Counted from the stretch's first letter, positions 48,957 to 59,229 are shown. The stretch: DNA of 64,000 bases from an uncultured Bacteroidales bacterium (GCA_947630665.1 CANRID010000002.1:1-64000); one strand, 5' to 3'. Notes: generated by a model not told the origin, from the letters alone. A program made the numbers and translations.

Positions 48957-50498
48957 CTATTTGGCAAAACTTACCGAACGGGTTTCCCGGATCACGGTAA
49001 TTTTCACCTGCCCCGGATAAACCATTTCGTCCTGTATTTTTTTCGCTATCTCTATGGAAAGGTTTTCCGCCTCCTGATCCGATACCTGCTCGCTTCCCAC
49101 GATTACCCTTAATTCCCTTCCGGCCTGAATGGCGTATGTCTTTGTAACTCCCGGATAGGAGAGGGCGATGTTTTCCATATCTTTCAACCGCTTGATATAG
49201 GATTCTATCACTTCCCGACGGGCTCCCGGCCTTGCTCCCGAAATGGCATCGCCTACCAGCACCAGCGGAGAGATCAGGGAAATCATCTCCACTTCTTCAT
49301 GGTGCGCTCCGATAGCATTGCAGATTTCCGGTTTTTCCTTGTATTTTTCCGCCAGTTTCATACCCAGGATAGCGTGAGGCAATTCCGGATCTTCGTCCGA
49401 TACTTTTCCTATATCATGCAGCAATCCGGCTCTTTTGGCCGCTTTGGGATTCAGACCCAATTCGGAAGCCATCGTAGCGCAGATATTGGCCACCTCGCGG
49501 GAGTGTTGCAACAGATTCTGACCATAAGAGGAACGGTATTTCATCCGGCCGATCAGTTTCACTAATTCGATATGCAGACCGTGTACGCCTAAATCGATGC
49601 AGGTACGCTTGCCGGTATCCATGATTTCGTTCTCCAACTGTTTCTGGACTTTGGCCACCACCTCTTCAATGCGGGCCGGATGGATACGTCCGTCGGTTAC
49701 CAACTGATGAAGAGCCAGTCGGGCGACCTCCCGTCTTACCGGGTCGAAAGCGGAAAGCAAAATGGCTTCCGGAGTATCATCCACCACGATTTCCACACCG
49801 GTCGCCGCTTCCAAGGCGTGTATATTCCTTCCCTCCCTTCCGATGATCCGGCCTTTGATCTCATCGCTCTCGATATTGAATACCGTAACGGCGTTCTCAA
49901 TGGCCGTTTCCGGCGCGGTACGCTGGATAGTATTGATAACGATCCGTTTCGCCTCCTTGGATGCGGTCAGACGCGCTTCATCCATCACATCGTTGATATA
50001 AGACATCGCCTGTGTCTTGGCCTCATCTTTCATGGTCTGCACCAATTGGGCTTTCGCTTCGGCGGCGGTCATGCCGGCAATATTTTCTATTTTTTCAATG
50101 ACTTCCTGTTTAAGGCGATCGTATTCTTCCGATTTCTTGTTTATTATTTCCATCTGGGCAGACAAATGGGTCTTGATGGAATCTATCTCTTTCTGCTTTT
50201 TCGCTATCTCTGAAGCTTGCTGGTTGGTTATCAGTTCTTTTTGCTTTATTTTGTTCTCAATCTGGAGAATCTGGTTATTTTTTTCATTGATGAATTGTTC
50301 GTGTTCGCTTTTGAGTTGCAGGAATTTTTCCTTTGCCTGAAAGATTTTCTCCTTTTTTATATTTTCTCCTTCGATGCGGGCCTCTTTAAGGATTTCTTCT
50401 TTTCTTTTTTTCAACACTACTTTATTTACGATATAATAGGCGGCCAAAAATCCCAGTAACGCACCTGTTAATGGTAGAATTATTTCCATTGTTGTCAT
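48957..50498 (-). CDS. rny: Ribonuclease Y
   Basis: 513 aa; N-terminal TM, coiled coil, [35 protein letters not shown] domain GLLHDIGK. Confidence 0.97.
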   Translation of the reverse strand: MTTMEIILPLTGALLGFLAAYYIVNKVVLKKRKEEILKEARIEGENIKKEKIFQAKEKFLQLKSEHEQFINEKNNQILQIENKIKQKELITNQQASEIAKKQKEIDSIKTHLSAQMEIINKKSEEYDRLKQEVIEKIENIAGMTAAEAKAQLVQTMKDEAKTQAMSYINDVMDEARLTASKEAKRIVINTIQRTAPETAIENAVTVFNIESDEIKGRIIGREGRNIHALEAATGVEIVVDDTPEAILLSAFDPVRREVARLALHQLVTDGRIHPARIEEVVAKVQKQLENEIMDTGKRTCIDLGVHGLHIELVKLIGRMKYRSSYGQNLLQHSREVANICATMASELGLNPKAAKRAGLLHDIGKVSDEDPELPHAILGMKLAEKYKEKPEICNAIGAHHEEVEMISLISPLVLVGDAISGARPGARREVIESYIKRLKDMENIALSYPGVTKTYAIQAGRELRVIVGSEQVSDQEAENLSIEIAKKIQDEMVYPGQVKITVIRETRSVSFAK

Positions 50499-50551
50499 TT
50501 GAATAATTTATAGTTTAAATATCATTAAGTTTTTATACAAATTAGAGCACG

Positions 50552-50747
50552 AAAAAAGCCGTCAGACTCATTGCTGTTTATCAGAAAAATCTTATCATGT
50601 AAGATTTGAGCTCCGATTTAGAATCAAACTTCCAACGTCCCGATAACGGAATCCCCCAAAGGGTCACCTAGGCCTGCCTTCATCTGTCGGTTCGCTCGGT
50701 TCTGTTATAGTGTTGATTTTCGCAAAGAGCAAAATGTCTAACGGCTA
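50552..50747 (-). ncRNA. ssrS: Putative 6S RNA (SsrS)
   Basis: Intergenic ~195-nt rod-like element: closing stem AGCCGTTAGAC (5') / GTCTGACGGCT (3') followed by TTTTTT, further internal pairing (TTGCT/AGCAA; GAAAATC/GATTTTTC), directly downstream of zapA, a conserved 6S location. Confidence 0.65.
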
Positions 50748-50780
50748 AACTAATATGTAGCAATATTTCAATATATCTAA

Positions 50781-51074
50781 TTACAAATTATTGTTAATAT
50801 ATTCTTCCAATTGATTGTCTAATAATTTCAATTCATTTAATAAACCGTTCAGATCCTGGTCTTGTTCAACTTTAATCCATTTCATTACAAATTGAAGCAA
50901 AGACATAGACAAGGCGTCCTGGCTATCTCGGTTTGCATACTTTTGTTTGTAATATGCTACCCTTTCATTTATCATTTTTACCGCCCGACGAATATTCTCT
51001 TCCTCCGACGGGTTGATTCTAAAAGGATACACCCGATCTGCAATCCCTATTTTTATTTGTTGCTGTTCTTCCAT
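50781..51074 (-). CDS. zapA: Cell division protein ZapA
   Basis: 97 aa; IKIGIADRVYPFRINPSEEENIRRAVKMINERVAYYKQKY. Confidence 0.9.
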   Translation of the reverse strand: MEEQQQIKIGIADRVYPFRINPSEEENIRRAVKMINERVAYYKQKYANRDSQDALSMSLLQFVMKWIKVEQDQDLNGLLNELKLLDNQLEEYINNNL

Positions 51075-51076
51075 TA

Positions 51077-51370
51077 TTAGTCATTCAGCAGTGAAATGCA
51101 TTTATCTATTTCTTTCACTAACTTTCCAATTTTCTGTTTAGCTTCTTTTACATCCTGCGCCGATGCTCTAAATGCTTCTGTAAGTTGTAGTTTTTCTATT
51201 TTCCTTTTTAATTCCTTTATATTTGTTTTATTTGATTCCAATTCGTTTTGGGCGGTGGAAAGCTCCTCTTTTAACAAACGATTTTCCGCGGCAACCGTCT
51301 CGTAAGCGGATATGATACGCTCTATATCCTTTTTCAGCTTGTTAATAATAATATGACTTTCCTCGTTCAT
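51077..51370 (-). CDS. Small coiled-coil protein co-transcribed with zapA
   Basis: 97 aa, heptad-like, ENRLLKEELSTAQNELESNKTNIKELKRKIEKLQ; stop 2 bp from zapA start. Confidence 0.75.
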   Translation of the reverse strand: MNEESHIIINKLKKDIERIISAYETVAAENRLLKEELSTAQNELESNKTNIKELKRKIEKLQLTEAFRASAQDVKEAKQKIGKLVKEIDKCISLLND

Positions 51371-51400
51371 TTTGGTATTAATCCTCGCAAAGTTAGTAAA

Positions 51401-51434
51401 AAAAATAAAAGCCCCTACAATTATAGGGGCTTTT
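51401..51434 (-). terminator. Intrinsic terminator downstream of 2-oxoacid:ferredoxin oxidoreductase operon
   Basis: AAAAGCCCCTA-n6-TAGGGGCTTTT with T-tract on minus strand. Confidence 0.8.
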
Positions 51435-51456
51435 ATTCCGTGTGTGGCCGATTTTT

Positions 51457-52008
51457 CTATAATACGTTTATGTCTTTCAGCTTTTCCATGCCTACTCGGA
51501 TCGCCTGTTCATTCATGGGAATCAGATGATGATGCCGGGGCGGAATGGACTTTTTCAGTCCTTTGACTACGTTTTCCAACGTAACGATAGGCTTTTTTTT
51601 CAGGAAAGCTCCCAACACTATCATATTGAATGCTTTGGTGTTTCCCATCAAGGCGCTTTCGTCAGCGGCGCTAATGGAACATACGTTTATATCTTTTCTC
51701 TGCGGATGTTTAGTAATGCCGTTGGGATCATAGATCAGCAACCCGCCCGGTTTTACCAAGTCTTCGAATTTGTCCATCGACTGCTGGTTCAGGATAATGG
51801 CCGTATCGTATTTGCTTAAGATAGGGGAACTGATTTTTTTATCGCTCAGAATGACGGTGACATTTGCCGTGCCTCCCCGCATTTCCGGGCCGTAGGAGGG
51901 CATCCAGGTCACTTCCTGATCCTGCATGATACCCGAATAGGCCAATATTTTACCCATAGACAAAACTCCCTGGCCGCCGAACCCCGCTATAATGATTTCT
52001 TCTTTCAT
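51457..52008 (-). CDS. 2-oxoacid:acceptor oxidoreductase gamma subunit
   Basis: 183 aa; EIIIAGFGGQGVLSMGKILAYSGIMQDQEVTWMPSYGPEMRGGTANVTVI. Confidence 0.95.
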   Translation of the reverse strand: MKEEIIIAGFGGQGVLSMGKILAYSGIMQDQEVTWMPSYGPEMRGGTANVTVILSDKKISSPILSKYDTAIILNQQSMDKFEDLVKPGGLLIYDPNGITKHPQRKDINVCSISAADESALMGNTKAFNMIVLGAFLKKKPIVTLENVVKGLKKSIPPRHHHLIPMNEQAIRVGMEKLKDINVL

Positions 52009-52039
52009 CTTTCAGTAATTTTAATGAGTTAACTAACGG

Positions 52040-52801
52040 TTATCTGTCTTTAATATCGCCCAGCGGATAGAACGGGAACATATTCTCTTCCATCCATTGA
52101 TTGGCCTTGACCGGAGTCATTTTCCATCCGGAATTGCAGGTCCCGACAAATTCCACGAAGGAAGTGCCTTTATTCATCATGGAATTTTCAAATGCTTTAC
52201 GGACCGCTTTTTTGGCTTTCCGCACGGCCGCCGGATTCTGGGCCGACTGCCGGGTTACGAAACAGGTGCCTTCCAACTGCGCTACCAACTCCGTGATTTT
52301 AAGAGGGAAGCCGTTCAGTTCCGCCTTCCTTCCGTAAGGAGTCGTCGCGGTTACCTGTCCCAGCAGGGTGGTAGGAGCCATCTGGCCCCCGGTCATTCCG
52401 TAAATGGCGTTATTTATGAAAATTACCACGATGTTCTCCCCGCGGTTGCAGGCGTGTATGATTTCCGCCGTACCGATGGAAGCCAGATCGCCGTCACCCT
52501 GATAGGTGAATACGTATTTGTCCGGGTTCAGCCTTTTTGCGGCGGTAGCCAGTGCGGGCGCCCTTCCGTGGGCCGCCTGTTCCCAATCGATATCTATATA
52601 ATTGTAGGCCAGTACGGCACATCCTACGGGAGAGATGCCGATAGTCTTGTCTTGTATTCCCATTTCCCCGATTACTTCCGCCAGTATTTTATGCACTACC
52701 CCGTGGGTACATCCCGGGCAATAATGCATGATGTTGTCGGTGAGGAGAGGGGATTTAGAATATACTTTATTTTCCGGTTTGATTATATCATTTATATCCA
52801 T
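52040..52801 (-). CDS. 2-oxoacid:ferredoxin oxidoreductase beta (TPP-binding) subunit
   Basis: 253 aa; CPGCTHGVVHKILAEVIGE...TYQGDGDLASIGTAEIIHACNRGENIVVIFINNAIYGMTGGQMAPTTLLGQ. Confidence 0.95.
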   Translation of the reverse strand: MDINDIIKPENKVYSKSPLLTDNIMHYCPGCTHGVVHKILAEVIGEMGIQDKTIGISPVGCAVLAYNYIDIDWEQAAHGRAPALATAAKRLNPDKYVFTYQGDGDLASIGTAEIIHACNRGENIVVIFINNAIYGMTGGQMAPTTLLGQVTATTPYGRKAELNGFPLKITELVAQLEGTCFVTRQSAQNPAAVRKAKKAVRKAFENSMMNKGTSFVEFVGTCNSGWKMTPVKANQWMEENMFPFYPLGDIKDR

Positions 52802-52808
52802 AGCTCTT

Positions 52809-53888
52809 CTATCGGTTAATTGTTTTTACAAACGCTTCGTAAATCTCTTCCGGAGAAGGGATCATGCCGCCCATACGGCCGAAATGATATACCGGCACCC
52901 TGCCGTTTACGATCAGACGGATATCTTCGACCATCTGTCCGGAGTTCAATTCTACGGAAGCGATGCTTTTTAATTGCGGGATCAGAGATTCCAGCGCCTG
53001 TTTCGGGTACGGGAAAAGAGTAATAGGACGCAACAGCCCCATTTTGATTCCGTTTTCCCGGGCCAGATCCACTACGCTCTCGCTCAGACGCGACATACTT
53101 CCGAATGCAACCAGCAGATATTCCGCATCTTCCGTTCTATAAGTTGCGAAAAGGGCCTCTTTTTCCTCTATTTCCTTATATTTTTCCTGGAGTCTGATAT
53201 TGGCCGCTTCCTGAACCGGGGCTTCCAAGGCCAGGGAAGTGATCATATGTTTTTTCCGTCCGCTTTTTCTCCCGGTGCAGGCCCATTCGCATTGGGCGTC
53301 GATTTCTTCCGCGGTTCTTCTGGGTTTGATAGGACGCAACTCCACTTTTTCCATCATCTGGCCGATCACTCCGTCGGAAAGGATCATGGCCGGCGTGCGG
53401 TATTTGAAGGCCAGCTCGAAAGCTTTGTCCACGAAATCGTACATGTCCTGAGCGGATGCCGGAGCCAGGACGATCATTTTATAATCGCCGTGTCCGCCGC
53501 CTTTCACGCATTGGAAATAGTCGCTCTGACTGGGTTGGATTGTCCCCAATCCGGGACCTCCGCGCATTACGTTCACTATCAGGCAGGGAAGTTCCGCTCC
53601 TGCAAGATAGCTCATCCCTTCGCACATCAGGCTGATGCCGGGGCTGCTGGAAGAGGTCATGACCTTTTTGCCGGTGCAGGCTCCTCCGTACAGCATATTG
53701 ATGGAAGAGGTTTCGCTTTCCGCCTGTAAAACCACCATTCCCGTAGTTTCCCAAGGCTTTTCGGCCATCAGGGTCTCCATTACCTCCGACTGGGGGGTGA
53801 TGGGATATCCGAAATAGCCGTCGCAACCGTACCGGATAGCTCCGTATGCGATCGCTTCGTTTCCTTTCATTAATATTTTTTCTGCCAT
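52809..53888 (-). CDS. vorB: 2-oxoacid (2-oxoisovalerate-type) ferredoxin oxidoreductase alpha subunit (VorB-like)
   Basis: 359 aa; MKGNEAIAYGAIRYGCDGYFGYPITPQSEVMETL...VMTSSSSPGISLMCEGMSYLAGAELP. Confidence 0.9.
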   Translation of the reverse strand: MAEKILMKGNEAIAYGAIRYGCDGYFGYPITPQSEVMETLMAEKPWETTGMVVLQAESETSSINMLYGGACTGKKVMTSSSSPGISLMCEGMSYLAGAELPCLIVNVMRGGPGLGTIQPSQSDYFQCVKGGGHGDYKMIVLAPASAQDMYDFVDKAFELAFKYRTPAMILSDGVIGQMMEKVELRPIKPRRTAEEIDAQCEWACTGRKSGRKKHMITSLALEAPVQEAANIRLQEKYKEIEEKEALFATYRTEDAEYLLVAFGSMSRLSESVVDLARENGIKMGLLRPITLFPYPKQALESLIPQLKSIASVELNSGQMVEDIRLIVNGRVPVYHFGRMGGMIPSPEEIYEAFVKTINR

Positions 53889-53901
53889 TTGATCTGGATA
53901 T

Positions 53902-54123
53902 TTATATTTTTACTCTGTAAACCGTTATAACCGAATCCGGACAGACCGTCGCACAGTTGGTACATCCGGTACAATTGTCGGGATTCGCCATGTAAGCGAA
54001 ATTATATCCTTTGCCATTGACTTTTTTTGATAGCGCAATGGTTTGCGTGGGACAATTTACTATGCACACGCTGCATCCTTTGCATCTTTCCGTGTCTACC
54101 ACGATTGCTCCTTTTACTGCCAT
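53902..54123 (-). CDS. 4Fe-4S ferredoxin-type delta subunit of 2-oxoacid oxidoreductase
   Basis: MAVKGAIVVDTERCKGCSVCIVNCPTQTIAL...NPDNCTGCTNCATVCPDSVITVYRVKI; start refined. Confidence 0.92.
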   Translation of the reverse strand: MAVKGAIVVDTERCKGCSVCIVNCPTQTIALSKKVNGKGYNFAYMANPDNCTGCTNCATVCPDSVITVYRVKI

Positions 54124-54151
54124 TTTATCTGATGTTTTATAAATTTTTATA

Positions 54152-54313
54152 TCAATTGAAAAATTTAAATCCTCTGGAAACTTCTCCAATAATGTAATTC
54201 CATCGAATCAAGATTCCTATTATCAAAAGAAGGGCCAAAATAACGAACCCTTGTACCGTAGGACTCGACTCTTTAAATTTCGATACTAATTTAAGAAGAT
54301 TTCTTTTAATCAT
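54152..54313 (-). CDS. 53-aa single-TM small protein (MIKRNLLKLVSKFKESSPTVQGFVILALLLIIGILIRWNYIIGEVSRGFKFFN)
   Basis: Open reading frame read from minus strand (ATG 54313, TGA 54152) below ORF-track cutoff; one strong hydrophobic helix; sits between acd and ferredoxin subunit with ~30-bp gaps. Confidence 0.75.
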   Translation of the reverse strand: MIKRNLLKLVSKFKESSPTVQGFVILALLLIIGILIRWNYIIGEVSRGFKFFN

Positions 54314-54347
54314 TCAATAAATTTTAAAAATTTTTAATAAATCATTA

Positions 54348-56399
54348 TTATTTTTTGATTTTTATTCTTGCATCCACTACGGTTACCGTTCTGGCGTTTC
54401 CCAGCAGCGGATTCAAATCCATCTCCGAAATTTCGGGCGCAGCCGTGCATAATGCGGAAACGCGCCGGATCGCTTCATTGAACAATACCGTATTGACCCC
54501 TTCTTTTCCCCGCGTACCCGCCAATATTCCGTATCCTTTCAGGCCGGTTATCATTTTTTCCGCTTCCCGACGGGATACGGGCGCGAGTGCGGTGCCGGTA
54601 TCCTTGAGTGTTTCTATGAAGATCCCCCCGAGACCGCACATGACTACGGTACCGAACTTCTCCTCCTTTTTTGCGCCTATGAACAGTTCCGTTCCGTAAA
54701 GCATGGGCTGGAGCAATATGCCGGAAGTCCCCTCGATGGACATCATCCGGGTAAATTCGGTAGAGAGGGTATTGTCGTCATTGACATTCAGGGATACGCC
54801 TCCTACATCGGTTTTGTGTATCGGCCCTATGACTTTCATGGCGACAGGATAACCGATCTCCCGGACGGCCTCCAACGCTTCCTCCACATTGCCGGCCACC
54901 ATCTCTTTTACCCGGCCGATGCCTGCCGCATCCAGCAGCAGCTGCACTTGCCGGGGCGGCAAGAACCCGTCCTGACATTCTTCTATCACGCTGCGGATCA
55001 TTTGCTTATCTACGGCCGGAGCGATGATTTCCTCTTCCGGTGCAGGGGTATTCATCACTTTTACGAAAGCTTCTCCGAAAGCCACTTCGTCATTGAAGGA
55101 AATTCCTCCCATCTTCTGGAATGTTTCGATGGCGTCTTTCGCATTGATGATGGAGGGCAGGATGGAATATATCGGCTTGCGGCATTCTTTTATCTTCTTC
55201 AGCAGTCCCTTATAGACATCCGTTACGTCGGAAAGTCCCGGACACCCGAATATTACGGCCATGGAATCGACATCGAAATCCCGTTCGCATGCCTCTAAGA
55301 TGCGGGAAAGCTGCGCTCCCGTTCCCGTAGCCAGAAAATCTATCGGATTCCCGACGGATGACCCGAGATACAATTCGGACAGGAGTTCGTCCGCTTTTTC
55401 TCCCGACAGCTTCGGAATCTCCACTCCCGATGTACTGAGAATATCGGTCAGCATGACGGCCGGGCCTCCGGCATGGGTAACGATGGCCATTCTGTTCCCG
55501 ACAGGACGGGGACACATCATGACCGAAGCGATATTTACCAATTCTTCCCGACTGTACGCCCTTACGATTCCGGCCTTCCGGAAAAGGGCGTTCACCGCCG
55601 CGTCCGGCGTGGCCAAGGCTCCGGTGTGAGAGGAAGCGGCCCGGCTTCCCGTCTCGCTGTAACCGGCTTTTATAGCCGCTATCCGGGCTCCTTTCAGAAC
55701 GAGGGAACGGGCATGTTTGAGCAATAAGTCCGGATCGGCGATGCTTTCGATATAAAGCAGCTTGACCGGAGAACTTTTTCCGGGGATATAATGCTCGTCC
55801 AGGTATTTCAATACGTCTTCCACGCCTGCCTGAGCGCTGTTGCCTACGGAAAAGACATTGGCGAAACGGATGCCGTGCTGCCGTGCCGCTTCCATAATGA
55901 ACACGACCGTAGCGCCGGAGCCGGAGATGATGTCTATGCCGTCGGGAGACAAGTTGGAAACAGGCTGGGTAAATATGCCCGCATAATGAGGAGTGGCCAC
56001 CCCGATGCAGTTGGGACCGATGACCGAGGCTCCGCAGCGGTCCGCGCATTCTACGATCTCCCTTTCATACCGGGCGCCTTCCGCACTGTTTTCCTGAAAT
56101 CCGGCCGAGTATATGATCAGGGCCTTGCACCCTTTTTTCTCGCACAATGTACGGACGGCTTCTACACACATTTTGGCGGGAATGGCCAGGATAGCGCAAT
56201 CTACGGGAGGCAATTCCTCCAAAGACGGAAAAGTTTCCTTTCCCTGGATATTTTTTCCTTTGGGATTGACTACATATATTCTACCCTTATAATTCAGGTT
56301 TATCAGATTCTTCAAGGCGCTTCCGCCCGGTTTGGAAACATCATCCGAACCGCCCACTACGACGATGCTCCCGGGTGAAATCAATTGTTCGGTAATCAT
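54348..56399 (-). CDS. ADP-forming acyl-CoA/acetate-CoA ligase (fused alpha-beta)
   Basis: MITEQLISPGSIVVVGGSDDVSKPGGSALKNLINLNYKGRIYVVNPKG (CoA-binding), SHTGALA phospho-His loop, C-terminal ATP-grasp REIGYPVAMKVIGPIHKTDVGGVSLN. Confidence 0.92.
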   Translation of the reverse strand: MITEQLISPGSIVVVGGSDDVSKPGGSALKNLINLNYKGRIYVVNPKGKNIQGKETFPSLEELPPVDCAILAIPAKMCVEAVRTLCEKKGCKALIIYSAGFQENSAEGARYEREIVECADRCGASVIGPNCIGVATPHYAGIFTQPVSNLSPDGIDIISGSGATVVFIMEAARQHGIRFANVFSVGNSAQAGVEDVLKYLDEHYIPGKSSPVKLLYIESIADPDLLLKHARSLVLKGARIAAIKAGYSETGSRAASSHTGALATPDAAVNALFRKAGIVRAYSREELVNIASVMMCPRPVGNRMAIVTHAGGPAVMLTDILSTSGVEIPKLSGEKADELLSELYLGSSVGNPIDFLATGTGAQLSRILEACERDFDVDSMAVIFGCPGLSDVTDVYKGLLKKIKECRKPIYSILPSIINAKDAIETFQKMGGISFNDEVAFGEAFVKVMNTPAPEEEIIAPAVDKQMIRSVIEECQDGFLPPRQVQLLLDAAGIGRVKEMVAGNVEEALEAVREIGYPVAMKVIGPIHKTDVGGVSLNVNDDNTLSTEFTRMMSIEGTSGILLQPMLYGTELFIGAKKEEKFGTVVMCGLGGIFIETLKDTGTALAPVSRREAEKMITGLKGYGILAGTRGKEGVNTVLFNEAIRRVSALCTAAPEISEMDLNPLLGNARTVTVVDARIKIKK

Positions 56400-56582
56400 G
56401 TTGCGCTTCGTTTTGTACAAAAATAATAAAAAGTCCGAATAATTATATCGACAACGATAAAAAATAATTAAAAAATGAATTTAAATTATAAATCATAATA
56501 AAACCTTTCGTTTTCATGATAGGGAAAACCACCAGCGGCTCAAATACAAAGGGGCGGGCCGGAACAAGTTGAAACAGATTTC

Positions 56583-58301
56583 TCAATGGTTCCGGACATA
56601 TTTCAGACAGGCATATTCCACCGGCCGGCGCCGATCTATTTCCTTATTGAAACAAAACCAATGAATGTTTTCATTTTCAATTATATAATAATACCGGTAC
56701 CGGCCGTCCGCTTTCCGGGACAAAGGATTGTCCGGAAGGGGACACTCCGGTTCTTCCGGATTGTAATGAGACGCGTTCTCCGGACAACGGGAGATCCAGG
56801 GCCGGAGTATCGCCGCCGGTTCTTTCTTTAAGGAGAGTCCGTTTAAAACCCAGCCCGCAGAAAGGGCTCCCAAAACGGAGGGATAACGGGTTTTGCAATA
56901 ATCGTACAGTAATTCGGATTTCGATTCGAAACTGTATAGCCGGGTGAGGAAACCGGTTCCCGATAGAAACTCGGTAAGCTCCCGGAGAAAATCGGGATAT
57001 TCCAGAACGATTTCCCGGAAAATCTTCCTCCAGCGCGGATCGTTATACCAGCTTTCGAGTATTTTGGACAATATCATGCAACGATTCAGCTGATCGTATG
57101 TAATATGTTTTGTATTAAGAATTTCATAAGGAGGAACAGGGGAGTGGATTAACCCGGTCTCCCGGCTTTTCTCCCTGAAATAAGTACCGGGAAGGACTTT
57201 GAGGGATTCGAGTTGGATTTCATGGGGACCGATCCCTATAAGCCGGTTCGCATCCATGAGCAATTGTTTGTAAGTATAGCCGGGCAGTCCCGCAATCAGG
57301 TCTGCATGGACTTCGAATTTGCCTAACGAAACCAAGTATTCCAGTCCTTCGACCGCACAGGCGGTTTTGCCGGCACGCCCGCATCCTTCTATAACCCGGT
57401 CATTCAGACTCTGGATACCTGCCTCTATATGAAGCAAACCTTCCGGTAATGAAGATAAAGTATCTTTGATTGTTTGGTTTATCAGCGCCGGATGAATTTC
57501 TATATGAAACCGGATCTTCCCGGCGAAGCTCCGGAAAACCTCCAGCAGACGTACCGCCCTGAGGGGCTGTGCATTGAAAGTCCTGTCCAAGATCCTCACT
57601 TCCCGGATACCTTTTCTATATATCTTTTTCAACCGTTGCCGGATGATTTCCGGGTCGATATTGCGGACGGGGGTATTGCAGATGCCGCTTACGCAGAAGC
57701 GGCAGGTATTGAAGCAGCCGCGGGAGGTTTCCAATTGGACGAAAGATTTTTCCCAGTTGAAGAATCGGGATTTTTCCGGAGGAACTAATGCGGGGAAATC
57801 CCGGACAGCGACCGCCGCACACTTGCGGTATGAGCCGTCGGGACGCAGATATTCGAATCCCGGAAGCGATTCCCAGGGTTCCGGAGAATGCTGCGGGGAG
57901 TCTTCTATGATATTTCGGATCAGCAAAGGGAATATTTCCTCGCCTTCGCCCTTGAATACGGAATCGACAAACCCGTTTCCCCGCAGGAAGGCTTCATTGT
58001 TCCCCAAGAATTCCGGGCCTCCCAATATGATACGGACCGGGCCGAGCAGGGCCTTGAGTCTGCACAGTAAGAATTGAAGAGTTTCCATATTGAAAAGCCA
58101 GGCCGTGGCGAAAATATAGTGCGGTCTGAATTTCAGTACGGAAGATATGATGAGGGCCGGGTCTGTTTTGGGAGTTCCGGAGACCATTTTCCATCGGGAT
58201 TTTTTTAGCAGATCTCTTGGAATCTGCGCATGAAGCGCGGGATAAGCGAGCGACGAATGGGAATAGGACGCATTTATGTCGAGCCACAGAAATCTTGTCA
58301 T
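56583..58301 (-). CDS. B12-binding-domain radical SAM protein (DUF4080-like)
   Basis: 572 aa; LQLETSRGCFNTCRFCVSG radical SAM CxxxCxxC; N-terminal cobalamin-binding-like region. Confidence 0.88.
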   Translation of the reverse strand: MTRFLWLDINASYSHSSLAYPALHAQIPRDLLKKSRWKMVSGTPKTDPALIISSVLKFRPHYIFATAWLFNMETLQFLLCRLKALLGPVRIILGGPEFLGNNEAFLRGNGFVDSVFKGEGEEIFPLLIRNIIEDSPQHSPEPWESLPGFEYLRPDGSYRKCAAVAVRDFPALVPPEKSRFFNWEKSFVQLETSRGCFNTCRFCVSGICNTPVRNIDPEIIRQRLKKIYRKGIREVRILDRTFNAQPLRAVRLLEVFRSFAGKIRFHIEIHPALINQTIKDTLSSLPEGLLHIEAGIQSLNDRVIEGCGRAGKTACAVEGLEYLVSLGKFEVHADLIAGLPGYTYKQLLMDANRLIGIGPHEIQLESLKVLPGTYFREKSRETGLIHSPVPPYEILNTKHITYDQLNRCMILSKILESWYNDPRWRKIFREIVLEYPDFLRELTEFLSGTGFLTRLYSFESKSELLYDYCKTRYPSVLGALSAGWVLNGLSLKKEPAAILRPWISRCPENASHYNPEEPECPLPDNPLSRKADGRYRYYYIIENENIHWFCFNKEIDRRRPVEYACLKYVRNH

Positions 58302-58398
58302 AAACCTGTATTTGGTGCCAAAATACGATATTTTTATCTATTTTTGTTATTCGGAAAGAAGAAAATGAAAGACTGTTGATAAAGAACGTTTTTTGAAT

Positions 58399-59229
58399 AT
58401 GGATGAAAGAGTTGTAAGAATCAATGAGGCTGCGGAGTATATCAAGGGCAGGTTAGGAGGCAAGACATCCTTGGCGGGGATTGTCTTGGGAAGCGGGCTG
58501 GGCAAACTGGCCGATGGAATCGAAGATCCCGTAGTCATACCTTATAAGGAGATTCCCCATTTCCCGGTATCTACCGCCGTAGGTCATAAGGGAAATTTCA
58601 TTGCGGGTACCTTGGGCGGGAAATTCGTTGTGGCCATGCAGGGACGTTTCCATTTTTACGAAGGATATTCCATGGAGCTGGTCACTTTGCCCGTGCGGGT
58701 GATGAAAGTGTTAGGCATAAAATATCTGTTCGTGTCCAATGCGGCCGGCGGCGTAAACTTCGCTTTCAAGGTAGGGGACCTGATGATTATCCGCGACCAT
58801 ATCAATCTGCTTCCCAATCCGCTTATCGGGAAGAATATGGATGATTTCGGCCCGCGGTTCCCGGATATGACGCGTCCGTATGATCCGGGACTGATCGGAC
58901 GGATGGAGGAAATCGCCCGTCGGGAAAAGATACAATTGAAAAAAGGCGTTTATTTAGCCGGCACCGGGCCGAGTTACGAAACTCCGGCGGAATATTCTTT
59001 TTTCCGCCTCATAGGCGCCGATGCAGTGGGTATGTCCACCGTGCCGGAGGTGATTGCGGCGCGTCACAGCGGTATTCCCGTTTTCGGCATGTCGGTCATT
59101 ACCAATGAAGCGCACGGCGATTTTCCGGAAGATTACGTAAATGACGGAGAAGAGGTGATAAAAGCGGCGGATGCGGCGGCTGACCGGATGTCTTTATTAT
59201 TTACCCGGCTGATTTCAACTTTGGACTGA
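58399..59229 (+). CDS. Purine-nucleoside phosphorylase
   Basis: [44 protein letters not shown]...[26 protein letters not shown]...[31 protein letters not shown]. Confidence 0.96.
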   Translation: MDERVVRINEAAEYIKGRLGGKTSLAGIVLGSGLGKLADGIEDPVVIPYKEIPHFPVSTAVGHKGNFIAGTLGGKFVVAMQGRFHFYEGYSMELVTLPVRVMKVLGIKYLFVSNAAGGVNFAFKVGDLMIIRDHINLLPNPLIGKNMDDFGPRFPDMTRPYDPGLIGRMEEIARREKIQLKKGVYLAGTGPSYETPAEYSFFRLIGADAVGMSTVPEVIAARHSGIPVFGMSVITNEAHGDFPEDYVNDGEEVIKAADAAADRMSLLFTRLISTLD

